From contig OX393551.1 of assembly GCA_947650365.1 (NCBI GenBank), positions 62,985,173-63,049,172 of the forward strand: a DNA stretch of 64,000 bases, given 5' to 3'. The notes beneath the pieces are model-generated. The model made no database searches and was not told where the DNA came from. It was given only the letters and a program-made list of their open reading frames with translations. Positions 1-63,164 of this stretch are shown in pieces. A program made the position numbers and the translations under genes. Position 1 is the first letter of the stretch, and every line of letters begins with the position of its first letter. Source of the stretch: Chamaelirium japonicum (taxonomy: Eukaryota; Streptophyta; Magnoliopsida; Liliales; Melanthiaceae).

Positions 1-1740
1 GTTGAAGGGCATATGTGTTATGTTGTCGACTCGAGAGACAACTAATGAATGAAGTGGCAAGGTGGAGGAAAATAGAGAGAGAATGACTGTTGAGGGAAAG
101 GGAAAAACAAACTATTAAATAGTGGGACAAGGTGAAGGCGATTTCGTTAAACTAAACAATGTAAATATATATAAATATATTTTATATGATGATTATCAAG
201 TTTTTTTTTTCTAGTTTATTGATATTCCATCTTGGTTATCTTGGTCCATGCAAGTTTACTATTATTTGGTATGTTTTTTTAAACAATTGATGTAAATATG
301 TGCAACACAACTTTAAAAGACTTAAATTTTAAAATACTTAAAAAAAAACATCCAAATCCTTATTTTTACCATTTCGAAAATTTTCACCATTTTGGCCTAA
401 ATTTCAAAATTATGAGCAAAATTTTGGTTTCGGTGTTGACTGAAAGTCTAAAACTAGACACGAAACCAAAATTGAAAACCTTGCATGCACGTAGGTAAGT
501 TCCTCAAGAGTGGCTCCTATAGTAAATTGTAGGCTACCTTATAGTAAGCTAGTCCTTGGCCAACATTAATGACATCTCTTCCAAGGGTCATAAATTCTTT
601 CTTATGCACCCACTTTACTGGTCTAGCAAAATACGAGAGCCAATAAGAATTTTCTTGCCCAACATAGTGATCTCTCTTTTAAGGGTCTTACATCTATCCT
701 GTGGACACACCTCACTTTCCCAGACAACCACGAGAGTCAAGGGGATTGAGTAAAATTCCAACTTCTATCTACATACTTATTAAGAACGATTTTTCCTGTT
801 CTACATTAATGATCTTACTTCATGGGTTTTCAAGTCAATTATGGGGACAATTTAGTCTCTTTACCTACAGTATTTTGCACACATCAATACATGAAGCTAA
901 AACACTCATCACTCATAAGGTGCTTTCCTTTATTACAATGTATTCCAGATCAATGTTGTCATAATTGGATCGGCCGGTCTGGATTGGGAACTGCCGAATC
1001 GAACCTAGAACCAGGCCGATTGACTAAATAAACCGGTATGGGCGACTAAACCACCTTTGAACCAGTGAACCGATCAGTTGGGCTGCTGAACCGGGCAGTT
1101 TGGCGGTTAAAAAATGAACCAACGGTCTACTTTTTAACCTATTTTATAGGAGATTTTTAACCCTCTTTTGCCGTTTTGCGATCTCAATTTAGAGCCACTG
1201 CTCACGAGCCCCCTCCGCACTATGCAGGTATGCCCTCTCTCTCTGTTCAGACGAGGGACCAGAGTAAGTCCTCATCTCCTCCCTCCATCGATCCTCTAAC
1301 TCTTGTGTGTGTTCGGAACTTCGACTGAGGGAAGGGAACCTTGTCCTCTCTCTCTCTTGGGTCGAGGGTTTGGCGTTTAGTCCTTTGAAAAGGCATCCAT
1401 GATGCTTGGCTTGGAATAAGGCAATGGGATGGAGAACTCCTTCATATCAAACATGCAAGCTTTATATGTGGGAGGGGTGTGTTATTTTGGATTTTGAATG
1501 ATGTATTGATGATCATTCTTTGATATTTGCTTTGGACATTTTGATGATATTGATCATTATTTGGTTGTCACTGAATGGTTTATAGTTTGGCATTTTTATT
1601 GCATATATTATATATATTAATATATATAAAAAATTCCCCATGTATTTCTCAAAAAAGAAAAAAAATTCCCCATATCCTTGCCCTTGCTGTATCTGTGTCA
1701 TAGTTTTCCATGATTTACCGTGTCCCATATCCGTTTTCAT
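1..1740. other. AT-rich DNA without recognisable gene
   Basis: No coding homology is visible; the short open frames here have no recognisable domain. From about 951 to 1140 the sequence is rich in CCGGT/ACCGG words, like the subterminal parts of the hAT-type repeats found elsewhere in this window (42325 and 49905 ends), but no matching second end or target duplication was found. 1200-1390 is CT-rich. The region may be the upstream intron or flank of the receptor-kinase gene. Confidence 0.5.
1628..1673 (+). repeat. Possible ultra-short LINE tail with 14-bp direct repeat
   Basis: The 14-mer aaaaaattccccat occurs at 1628-1641 and again ending at 1673. Between the copies is gtatttctcaaaaaag, which resembles the 3' terminus of the LINE at 3274-4417 (...gaggagttgctc followed by poly-A). 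This is the pattern left by an extremely 5'-truncated LINE insertion. The A-rich setting makes chance duplication possible. Confidence 0.4.
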
Positions 1741-1770
1741 GCTTCCTAAGTGTGCACTCATGCAGCCTAG

Positions 1771-2110
1771 GCAAAATGATTATTGGTGAAGGAGTGCAAT
1801 TTTCTAGACTTATATCAAGTGTGGAGATAAATTGCAAGATTATTATTGATAGTGAGAGCCGCGTCAATGCAGTTTCAACTAGTATCGTCTCCCACTTAGG
1901 CCTAAAACTAGTCCCCGCTCTAACCCATACAAGGTATCATTGGTTGATATATCATCCATAGATATCAAAGAAGCATTTATTGTCCCCATTCACTTTCTAG
2001 ATTATAAAGTCAAGGTATGGTGTGACATTGTGCCTATTGACACTGGGCATATAATTTTGGGCAGGTCATGGTTGTACGACATGGACATTACCATTTTTTG
2101 TCATTAAAAT
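1771..2110 (+). pseudogene. Gypsy aspartic protease fragment
   Basis: The translation contains INCKIIIDSESRVNAVS, matching the retropepsin active-site region normally read as IDSGS or IDGGS. The glycine after Asp-Ser is replaced by Glu, so the DSG triad is broken. Further on, a second conserved block (HIILGRSWLYDMD) corresponds to the ILGRPWL signature near the protease C-terminus. The reading frame shifts between the two blocks. It is a fragment and cannot make an active enzyme. Confidence 0.7.
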
Positions 2111-2289
2111 TTGTAGTCTTTTGTTTATAAGGGCAAAATGATCAAGCTCAATCCTTTCCAACCCAAACCCACTGATAAAGAAAAGAGGAAAGAGGTGACG
2201 AACAAAAAGGCTTACACATATCAGCTTATGGAGTTTGAGAAAGAGGCAAAATAAGAGTCTATTGTATTCGCCTTCGTTGCCAAGGAAGT

Positions 2290-3110
2290 TGCACCAGACA
2301 TTCAGGAAGAGCTACTTGAGGAAGTGGTTCCTGTCTTGAAGGAGTTTCATGACGTCTTCCCAGATGATGTCGCAGATCACTTACGTCTGATGCATGATAT
2401 TCAATATGCAATTGATCTTGTACCCAGAGCTTCCCTTCCCAACCTGTATCATTATTGATTGAACCATACTAACATGCAGAATTAAAGAAGCAATTTGATG
2501 AACTTTTGAATTCTTAGAAAAGGGTTCATAAAAGAGTCTTAGTCCGTGTGCCGTGGTCGCATTCTAGACCCTTAAGAAGGATAGATCATGGAGGATATGC
2601 CTTGAAAGTCGTGCGATCAAGATCACGAAAAAGTATCACTTTCCTATTCCTAGTCTGGACAATAGGTTGACATGATGGACGGAGTTACTAGTTTCTCTAA
2701 GATTGATCTTAAGAGTGGCTACCATCAAATTAACATTCTCCTAGGACATAAGTGGAAGATCGCCTTCAAGACGAAGGATGGTTTGGTTGAGTGGACGGTG
2801 ATGCCCTTTGGCTTGTCCAATGCTCATAGTGCATTTATGTGAGTGATGACGCAGGTACTCAGGCCTTTTATGGGCAAGTTCCTGGTAGTATACTTTGACG
2901 ACATCCTCATATACAATAAATCTAAGCAGCATCATATGGATCATCTTCAGACAACTTTGTATCACTTTGAGGAAAGAGAGTTTATATACTAATCTCAAGA
3001 AGTGTTCTCTCTTTATCGATAGGTAATTCTCTTAGGTTTCATAGTATCCTTAGAGGGAGTGTCTGCAGACCCCCAGAACGTGAAAGCGATAGTTGAGTGT
3101 CTTGGCCCAA
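2290..3110 (+). pseudogene. Gypsy reverse transcriptase fragment
   Basis: Conserved gypsy RT words can be read across several frames. The linker EFHDVFPDD is followed by HDIQYAIDLVPRASLPNL, the usual 'ID..PGA.LP' entry to the RT domain. Later segments resemble [22 protein letters not shown] and the catalytic YFDDIL box (around 2890-2910). Multiple stop codons and frameshifts are present. In intact elements this domain copies element RNA into cDNA; here it is dead. Confidence 0.75.
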
Positions 3111-3273
3111 AAATATTCATGATGTTCGTAGTTTCCATGTGCTTGCTACCTTCTGTCGTCGTTCAATTAGGGGGGTTAGCACCATCACGGTTCCCATCAC
3201 TTACTGCATGAAGGGAGACTTTCAGCGGTCAAACGTGTTGCCAGAGCATTTGGGTAGATCAAGAAAACAATGC

Positions 3274-4327
3274 TAGAAACCTCAGAGACTTTAATCGAGC
3301 TCTTCTAGGCAAATGGTGGTGGAGACTCCAGAATGACTAGGGGGACAACTGGTCGTCAATCATCAGGGACAGATACTTCAAGCGGTTCTCTCCTCTACAG
3401 ACCAAAAGTAGAGCGTCAGGGAAACTTTCTCCGTTCTGGAAAGGCATTCGCAAAGTAGGAGCCCCCTTCCGCTCCTGCATTAGGTTGGTCCCAGGTAATG
3501 GCAAGGACATCAAATTTTGGACCGACCATTGGGTAGATGACATCAGCCTTGCTTCTCTGTTCTACGACCTTTTTGATTTGGTGTGGGATACCCAGGCTTC
3601 GGTTCTTTCTCAGACTTCGGAGTCTTCGGAGGGGCGTTCTTGGACAATTCAATTCAGGAGGTCGATTCCGGAAGCATTGCAGGGTCAACTCTCAGATCTT
3701 TACCAGATCCTGGAGAACTTCTCTCTGGGGGGCGGTCGAGACTTCTCGAGATGGAAGCAGGATTCTTCAGGGGTCTTCTCGGTGAGATCCTTCTACAGAT
3801 TCCTGAACAACGGTGGCTTGATCTGCCCCTTTGCAACTCACATTTGGAAGTCGCCGGCTCCGTTGAAGATCATGATCTTCATGTGGCTCGCTATCAAGGA
3901 GAAGATATTGACTAGAGTGAATCTTCGCAAACGCAACAACCCCAATGTTACTGATACTTCTTGTCCTTTATGCCGCGCGCACAGGGGAGATTTGAACCAT
4001 CTTTTTCTTAGATGTCAATTCGCCAGGAACCTTTGGTCCATGCTTAAACACCGCCTGGGTATCCGCGGTCACCCGGGCTCCATGCGATCTCTCTGGACAC
4101 TTTGGCGTACTAAGAGGGTGAAGAAGGTGCTCTAACCGGCATGGGATCTCCTGGTGATTGGCCTCTGCTGGAGCATTTGGCGGGAACGCAACTCCAGAGT
4201 ATTCTCGAATAAGGAGTTACCGATTGGGTCCGTCTGGTCCAACTTTGTCGCTATGATTACTAGCTGGTCACCAGGTTTCTCCGTTAAGCTCTCAGGGAGA
4301 ATTACCCCTTTCCTTAGCCTCTTGTAA
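3274..4327 (+). pseudogene. LINE ORF2 C-terminal fragment (zf-RVT domain)
   Basis: This is the C-terminal end of an L1 ORF2 protein. An RALLGKWWWRL block near 3297-3330 precedes the open stretch 3485-4135, which contains GNGKDIKFWTDHWV and the reverse-transcriptase zinc-binding region (zf-RVT), with IWKSPAPLKIMIFMWLA and a Cys/His cluster CPLCRAHRGDLNHLFLRC. A TAA follows KKVL at 4135, and the frame then resumes with CWSIWRERNSRVF, the usual end of these proteins. The endonuclease and the RT core are missing through 5' truncation. It is non-functional. Confidence 0.88.
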
Positions 4328-4417
4328 CTCCCTTTTTTAATTGAATTGTTAATAAAGCTTGGCGTATGCTCAACCCCATCGTCTCCGACTCGGAGAGGAG
4401 TTGCTCAAAAAAAAAAA
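3274..4417 (+). mobile_element. 5'-truncated LINE (L1-type) insertion
   Basis: The body ends in a poly-A run at about 4407-4419, is flanked by a perfect 13-bp target-site duplication, and encodes only the C-terminal part of ORF2. These are hallmarks of target-primed reverse transcription with 5' truncation. It lies in the RNase H region of an older gypsy copy on the same strand. The terminal sequence (tatgctcaaccccatc ... ggagaggagttgctc, then A's) recurs as a much shorter tail at 56468-56524. Confidence 0.93.
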
Positions 4418-4430
4418 AAGAAAACAATGC

Positions 4431-4870
4431 CAAAAGCACCTATTGTGCGCCTTCTAGATTTTATGAAAGCATTTGAGGTGGCATGTGATGCATCTGGCAT
4501 AGACATATGTGGAGTATTAAGATGAGGGACATTTGATAGCCTACGTTAGCGAGATGCTGAAAATACTCTACTTATGACAAAGAATTCTATGTGGTTGCTT
4601 TTCGCTACTGACATCACTACTTGCTACCCCAAGATTTCTTTCTCTACTTAGAGCATGATGTTTTACGATATCTCAATTCTCAAAAGTGAAAACAAAGTCA
4701 TGGACACACTCGGTCATCAAATCCTTCTATTTTTGTGATGAGGGTTGGGGTTATTGGTTTTGAAAGACTAAAGGAAGACTACGAGTCGTGCTCAGATTTT
4801 GGAGAAGTGTTCGTGGCTTTGCAAGATGACTTGATTAGAGAGATGGATGACTACTTTCTCCAAGATGGGT
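4431..4870 (+). pseudogene. Gypsy RNase H fragment
   Basis: Downstream of the LINE the gypsy frame continues with APIVRLLDFMKAFEVACDAS, the standard start of the RNase H domain ('F.v.cDAS..giG'). Frameshifts and stops follow. It is the distal half of the domain split by the LINE. Confidence 0.75.
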
Positions 4871-4899
4871 ATATGTTTAGAGCCTGCAAACTCTGCATC

Positions 4900-5212
4900 C
4901 CACTTCAGTAAGAGGCTTCCTAATGTGGAAAGTTCATGCTAGAGGTCTATCTGAGCACTTTGGTATGACAAGACAATTGAGGAGGTGGAACGCCAATTCT
5001 ATTGGCCAAGCGTAAAGAGAGACGTTGCCAAACTGGTTGGTCAATGTCGGACATGTAAGTGGCCAAACATCAGAAATATAATACTAACCTATACACCCCT
5101 CTAGCCAAACAGTCCGTGGCGAGATGAGACCATGGACTCTGTGCTTGGACTTCCTCGAACTGTTAGGAAGCATGATTCTGTATTTGTTGTAGTGAACCGT
5201 TTCTCAGCCTCA
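4900..5212 (+). pseudogene. Gypsy integrase fragment
   Basis: Traces of the integrase zinc-binding region are followed by [20 protein letters not shown], which corresponds to the 'D.v.gLP.t..g.dsi.VVVDRFSK' start of the integrase catalytic core. Here the Asp of the core reads Asn (VVNRFS). Homology stops near 5212. The rest of the integrase and the 3' LTR are not seen. Confidence 0.8.
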
Positions 5213-5653
5213 TCGGCTTCTTGTGTTTCCGACAATGAGCCAAAACCTACATTGCTATCCTTTAAATCTGCACATTCCGAAATATCCGTCCTTCACCTAG
5301 GGAATCCTAATTTGGAGGGAACCCCTTACTCATTCCGCATCAAGTTTCTTTCTGTTTTTACAATTTATAAAAAAATAGATTAAACTATTAAGTGTGACAC
5401 AATGTGGATTGAGCCACTTCATGATTTTTGAGTTTCCTTTTTTATCATGAAAATTTTCTGTAATGCTTTTCTATCTCATACTTCGAAACTTATGATTGTG
5501 TCATAATGATAACTTTGAAAATGATTTAATTTTATTTGCCCACCTTGATTCATGACAATTAGGAAGAAAACATAAAACTTGACATTTTTCATTATTCTTT
5601 TTAAGGTAATGTTACTAGTGAATTGATGATTCATCATTTTTCTTGATATGCAG
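5213..5653. other. Non-coding, upstream of RLK exon 1
   Basis: AT-rich sequence between the gypsy relic and the first recognisable RLK exon. It ends in a typical 3' splice site (tttttcttgatatgcag). No signal-peptide exon could be recognised. Confidence 0.6.
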
Positions 5654-57947
<52,294 letters not shown>

Positions 57948-59788
57948 GTATGATTTTCTTGTAATTATCTTATTAGTTTTTGTTGTAGATAAACAATAGT
58001 TTCAATAATGCCTAGCTATTCAATGATGTATTGTAATGTCTCTATCTTACCATAATTTACCATCTCAATATCCTTGCTTGCATGTGTGCTCTGTTTTGTT
58101 TTTTACATATGTATATAGATACTCTTATTTTTCAGGGAGCCCATATATGAAGATGCACACACAGAAATGTGCATCTACATGTTCACTATTAAATTTTCAT
58201 GCACACATCATGGGCTCATACATACACAGATCCATCCAACATGTTGACGCTTTTGCTTGTGTCAGTTATATATTCAGTTTTGTTAAATTCTGTATATCTT
58301 CATTGTTTTTTACCATAAGATTGAATGCTCGCAATATAATGAATAGCTGTTGATTTACTACTTGCCTGAGGGTAATCTTTCTCCTATAAGACATTTTTCT
58401 TTTTTCCACTATTGCATATGAAGGTTGGCTTATTCAGAATACTAGTTGATGTCTACATATTCCCTTTCTTAGTGAAAGTATGATGGTAACTGAAATTGAA
58501 ACATCAGTGATGCTTACATGGATTGGATGCTTATTGATTGACGATTCAATGGTGGGTCCTTCCCTACTGAATCGCCATAAAATCTTGTAGTATCTCAAGC
58601 TTGTCATAGAGCATTAATGGCATCACCTTGTTCTTAGAATGATTTCAATCATCATAATCCGGTATTGGCATCACCACATTGAATTGCAAAAGCTATTGCT
58701 TGTGAATGGGAAATAAAAGTAGGGAGAAGGAAATAATCACGATGACACTTTTATTTCCATATACCCATACCTATGAGGCTATGATTTATTGTTATATGTA
58801 TGATGTATTATGTATATTTGAATTTACATGTATACATATCTTTTGATTCTTGTATGTCTGTGAGCCTGTACTTAAGGCCTTCATGTACTGGCTTATTATG
58901 TGTTTTGAATGTAATTTGAAAGAGGGATCACGTCTTTTTTGAAATAATAAATGAATAGCTCTTCTAATGGTTTGCTAGAAGATTTGAAGAATAAGCAAAT
59001 GCAAATTGAGCCTTGCAGACCTTCCCCAATGGCATAAGAATGATTTGGATTTGTGCAGTGCTCCGGTGGAGACGATTCAAAATTTTTCTAAAGTGGTAGC
59101 GTCCTGCTCAAGTTGTGACTTAAATAAACTTAACACATCTGCTTGATGGTTGTGGGTCAGGTTGAGAATATAAATGGGTATAGTGGCTAATGGCTAGTGG
59201 TTCAAGTTGATAGGCCTAAAGGGTGATGCGGGACAACATTGCCAAGATGGGACAGAGAGAGATAGAGGACCCAACAAACTAGGGGATGTGGAAAAAGGGG
59301 GATAAGAGGACCTAGGAATCCACCTAGGATTGCTAGAATCCACCAACAATGAAGGGGGGGAGGGGGGCATTGCAGTCGCCATTGAGCAAATGCTTCGATT
59401 TTCATTAATCATAGCATGGTTACAATGATTTTCCTAAAAAGATAACTACGAAATATATCCCTTCCTAAATTTAAAATATTTGAATCTATCCAAATCTTAC
59501 CTAAAATGCACATTTAAAACTATCATAATTGTTAAATACAAAAGAATTATTAATTCCAAAAATGATTTATTATTTTAATTGATCCTCGAGACACATGCAA
59601 GGTGGATCTGGCCTTGAAACATGTGCATGTCGGATGCTCCCACATCAAACACGCCGACTGTGAAAGAACTTGCTTGAGTTCTGTGAAGTCGAAGTAGTCG
59701 CTAATGCATGATGCTGATAATCTAGGTAAAAAAAGTATGATCATGCCACATTATAATCACCTCCCAGATCCCATGCGAAGAATTTGTT
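57948..59788. other. RLK intron 12, proximal part
   Basis: AT-rich DNA without a recognisable exon or transposon. A pyrimidine-tract-AG at about 58134 is followed by an open frame that does not look like the receptor. Confidence 0.6.
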
Positions 59789-59826
59789 TTTTTTTTTGAG
59801 AAATACCTCTCAGTGAAGAATTTGTT
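59777..59826 (-). mobile_element. 26-bp LINE tail with 12-bp target duplication
   Basis: gaagaatttgtt at 59777-59788 and 59815-59826 flanks a poly-T run plus gagaaatacctctcag. The reverse complement, ctgagaggtatttctc then A's, resembles the terminus of the LINE at 3274-4417 (gagaggagttgctc). Minus-strand insertion. Confidence 0.75.
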
Positions 59827-59841
59827 GATGTCGATCTGGGA

Positions 59842-60525
59842 TCAGAAGCTAGAGTAGTGGTGGCGCGAGCTCTCATCGATGATCATCTGGGCATATTGCA
59901 ATTCTAACTTGGAGGAGGGTGTCGTGCCCAAGTGAATAAGGAGGAGCACCCGAGCCGGGGATGGAAATTCTAGCCCAAGGAAGTCAATAGTCAGGGCTAG
60001 TATGCTGAAGTTGACATTCGTTGACAACTCAGCTGATAGGGAGTACTCTAATGAAGGCAGTGGTAGGTGGTCCACCACAGACACCAGTAGAAGGTCAATA
60101 GTTGGGGGAGGATCTACTTGGATTGTAGTATTTGCCAAAAGTGGAAGCTCCTCGGGATCCCCCACTGGTGGAAGGGGAGACTCCACTGTAAGTGGTTCTG
60201 GTGTCACTGATGAAAGTTCTGGAGGCTCGTCTGGATGTGATGGTGCCATTGTCGGTGCTGGGGATGCCACTAGTAATGCAGACTTACCTAGAGTTGGGGG
60301 CTTGGCCAAAGAATGCAAGAATTTGGTTTGGCTCTGACCCATCTCATGTTGCCAACGTCGGGCATGCTCCATATTCTTCTGCTGTCGCCATATAGCAATA
60401 CTTGTTTCATTTTTGTTCATAATTCTTCTACAATTTGACGGATCATCATACTCAAGTCCCGTATCCATATTTCTAGTAACATTTACTTTAAATAAACACG
60501 CATTGCTATACTTGTACATAAACAC
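59842..60525 (-). other. Unidentified 227-codon ORF
   Basis: The frame opens with a Met at 60525 and ends at 59842. The first 80 residues are polar with a W-R-Q-Q...ARRWQHEMGQSQ block, which may be helical. The rest is Pro/Ser/Leu-rich (PPELSSVTPEPLTVESPLPP). No signal peptide, membrane segment or known domain is recognised. It lies antisense in the RLK intron and may be a gag-like fragment, a captured gene piece or chance. Confidence 0.3.
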
Positions 60526-61784
60526 ATGATTCTACGTTTGTTGATAGCGTTATTTATCTTTGGAATATAGTTTGTCCATAGAGATGAATGTAATTCTCTA
60601 TATCAAATCTTGTTTTCTACCCTGATCGCCTAGACTCTTCCTAGTCTAGGGCACCTTGGAGGGTTGCTTTCTAGTTGCATGAGCTTAAACTGTGTAACCA
60701 ACATGATTTACCTCCCTACTCGCCAACTAGACCTTTTCATCTTGGCATGCCCAAGTTCCCTTGATTAGGTTTTGGACATCATTCTTAGAGGGTTGATGTC
60801 AGGTTGACAGCAAGTCTAAAATTTATTGTCAGTCTTTCCTATGGTCGACTTCCTCTTGATGTGATAAAACTTAGATGATGATGATGATATAAGATGCCGA
60901 TAACATATGATGTTTGGTTCCCATGATAGTTAGGTTAAATAATGCTCCATCAAATACCGGTACTAGAAGACTATAATATTCCTGCACTAACTAGTGAGTT
61001 AAGAAAAATTATTATCTTTTTTTTTTCCTTCTTTAGGAAATAATAAATCCTTAACCTTAAATTTCAACGAATTTATTAAGAAGACTGGTTGTTAAGTTGG
61101 GATGCCCTTAGAGTGGTAAGATTGCTATTGATAGGTATTTGCTCGACTCCATACAAAGCAATGTCAAAGATGGAACATTTTCTATGCTTTTTCTTCTTCT
61201 CATAGATCTCAACTTCTTAACTTTGGTTGTTTGATTCACATTGCTGGAGATACTAATGCTTTCTGCAAATCAAGTTGACTAGTATCACAAAGACACAAAC
61301 TGTACTCGTGCCCAAGGGAAGATAAATTACCATCAATGGTTTTAAGAGTTATTGGCTATGTTAGTTCTTAATGAATCGAGATTTCTTCTGCACTTTTTGG
61401 ATCTCTATGAATGACCTGCTTGTTCCTTTGTGGTAAATACATTATGCATTTCTTCCTTTGGGTTACCATGATTTTTTATCAAATATTTCTGGAGGGAGAG
61501 AGTAGATTTATTGTGAAAGAACATCCAAGCATCTTGATTGATTACCAGGACCTTGTTACAAGGATCAAACACATGTTAATGTGTTGAATTCCTTGCTCCC
61601 TATTGTGCCCTATAATTTTTTTTTTCTTGATTCACTTTCTTTATTGGTTGGCTAGTTATTTTTTCTTGGACCATCTTGTTTACTTCTTTTTCCTACTAAT
61701 ATAAGCATTCTTATCATCACAAATCAGAAAAAGGAAAGAGAGTCAGCTTAGGGGCCCAAATAGAAGAAACTATGGTAAACTTTG
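60526..61784. other. RLK intron 12, AT-rich DNA
   Basis: No gene, repeat family or splice-bounded receptor exon was recognised. Confidence 0.55.
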
Positions 61785-61951
61785 TGTGACAAACCCTAGA
61801 GGAAGATAGGAAGAGAGGAGAGAAGGAGAGCTAGGGTTTGGGGAGAGAAAAGGAATGAATCTCTCATTAGGCCAATTGCCAATATAAGGTGAATACATGT
61901 GAGTCATATATATACCCTAAGTGTATGTATATACACTAATACATCTTAACA
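61785..61951 (-). repeat. Copia 3 3' LTR
   Basis: About 167 bp, in + orientation tgtgacaaaccctagagg ... acatcttaaca. The outer border is set by analogy with copia 1 (tgttaccacaac) and may shift by two bases. Confidence 0.75.
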
Positions 61952-61970
61952 CCCCCCCTCAAACTCAGGG
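61952..61970 (-). promoter_or_regulatory. Copia 3 polypurine tract
   Basis: Minus strand gagtttgagggggggg, abutting the LTR. Confidence 0.85.
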
Positions 61971-63164
61971 TGGATCATGCACCAAGAGTTTGGCAATCAA
62001 AGACCGAAAACGTGGTGTAGGATGTGACTTCGTGAAGAAGTCTGCGATCTGCTCTGCTGAGGGAATGAAAGGTAGTGAGATTGTCATGGCCTTATACTCC
62101 TGTCGGACGAAGTGACAGTCAATCTCGATGTGCTTTGTCCTTTCATGAAAAACCGGGTTGCTAGCAATCTGAATAGCACTCCGGTTATCACAGTGAAGTG
62201 GAGTAGGCTCGGAGAAAGCAACACCGAGATCACTGAGGAGACGTCGAAGGTGAACTATCTCCTTAGTCGTGGAGGCCATGGCCCTGTACTCAGCCTCAGT
62301 GCTAGAGAGAGACACCACTTTTTGCTTCTTGCTGCGCCAGGATATCAAAGAGTCGCCGAGAAACAAGCAGTAACCAGTGGTGGAGCGGCGTGTAGTCGGA
62401 TCTCCAGCCCAGTCTGCATCTGAGTAGGCTCTAAGTCTGAGAGAGGAGGACGACGACAGAAACAAAGAGCGAGTAACTGTCCCTCTGAGGTACCGGAGGA
62501 TCCGAAGAAGAGCACCGTAGTGAACTGAGTGTGGAGCTGCAACAAATTGACTGACAATGCTGACAGCGTGTGTAATGTCAGGCCGAGTGATGCAGAGATA
62601 GACGAGCTGTCCCACAATCTGCCTGTATCGAGTGGGATCTGAAAGAGGAACTCCATCTGTAGGACATAGCTTCGAGTGAAGCTCAAGAGGGGTGTCTACT
62701 GTGCGGTCATCTGTGAGGGCAGCACGACTAAGGATGTCTGAAAGGTACTTCTGCTGAGAGAGCAGAATGCCATCTGTACTGTATGTTACCTCAAGACCAA
62801 GAAAATAGCGAAGCGTACCCAAATCCTTCATCTGAAATTGGTTCCTCAAGTGCAGCTGAAGACTAGCAATCACAGCAGAGTCATCTCCAGTGATGATCAT
62901 GTCGTCCACGTATAACAGTAGAATCGCCCGGCCCTGCGGGGACGACCTGACAAACAGAGAATGGTCCTGACTACTCTCTGAATAACTAAGTTCCCGGACA
63001 GCACGGCGGAACCGCTCAAACCAGGCACGAGGAGCTTGCTTGAGCCCATAAATGGCCCGACGAAGACGACACACGTGCTGAGAAGGAACACGGAGACCAG
63101 GAGGAGGATCCATGTAGACAGTCTCAGATAGGTCACCATGGAGAAAGGCATTTTTCACGTCCAT
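61965..63164 (-). pseudogene. Copia 3 RT and RNase H (399 codons open)
   Basis: It opens with MDVKNAFLHGDLSETVYMDP and AIYGLKQAPRAWFERF, the catalytic LLYVDDMIITGDD and LRYFLGLEVTYSTDGILLSQ, then RNase H with [57 protein letters not shown] and [14 protein letters not shown]. All catalytic residues of both domains are present. The codon just before the first Met is TAG (63165-63167) where Gln is usual, so the apparent start is an artefact of a nonsense mutation. Confidence 0.94.

Larger units (their letters stand above)
3261..4430 (+). repeat. LINE target-site duplication (13 bp) ends
   Basis: The 13-mer aagaaaacaatgc occurs at 3261-3273 and at 4418-4430, directly flanking the LINE body and its poly-A tail. 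Removing one copy plus the LINE joins the gypsy RNase H frame (...SRKTM + PKAPIVRLLDF...), which confirms the empty site. Confidence 0.93.
1771..5212 (+). mobile_element. Decayed Ty3/gypsy element, LINE-interrupted
   Basis: Degenerate pieces of a gypsy polyprotein follow in the expected order: aspartic protease, reverse transcriptase, RNase H and the start of the integrase core. Stops and frameshifts break every domain. LTRs were not found and the integrase ends abruptly near 5212. The LINE at 3274-4417 splits the RNase H region, so the gypsy copy is older than that LINE. Confidence 0.85.

Noticed and set aside
951..1140. hAT element starting caatgttgtcataattgg
   Set aside because: CCGGT-rich like hAT ends, but no inverted partner and no 8-bp duplication could be found.
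5132..5383. 83-codon ORF as a signal-peptide exon of the RLK
   Set aside because: Its first part is the gypsy integrase core (LGLPRT...VVVNRF) and the remainder has no signal-peptide character.
58120..58240. Possible RLK exon after the acceptor ttttcag at about 58134
   Set aside because: The downstream frame lacks the expected 'GNP.C' motif and any leucine-rich pattern, and no matching donor is evident.
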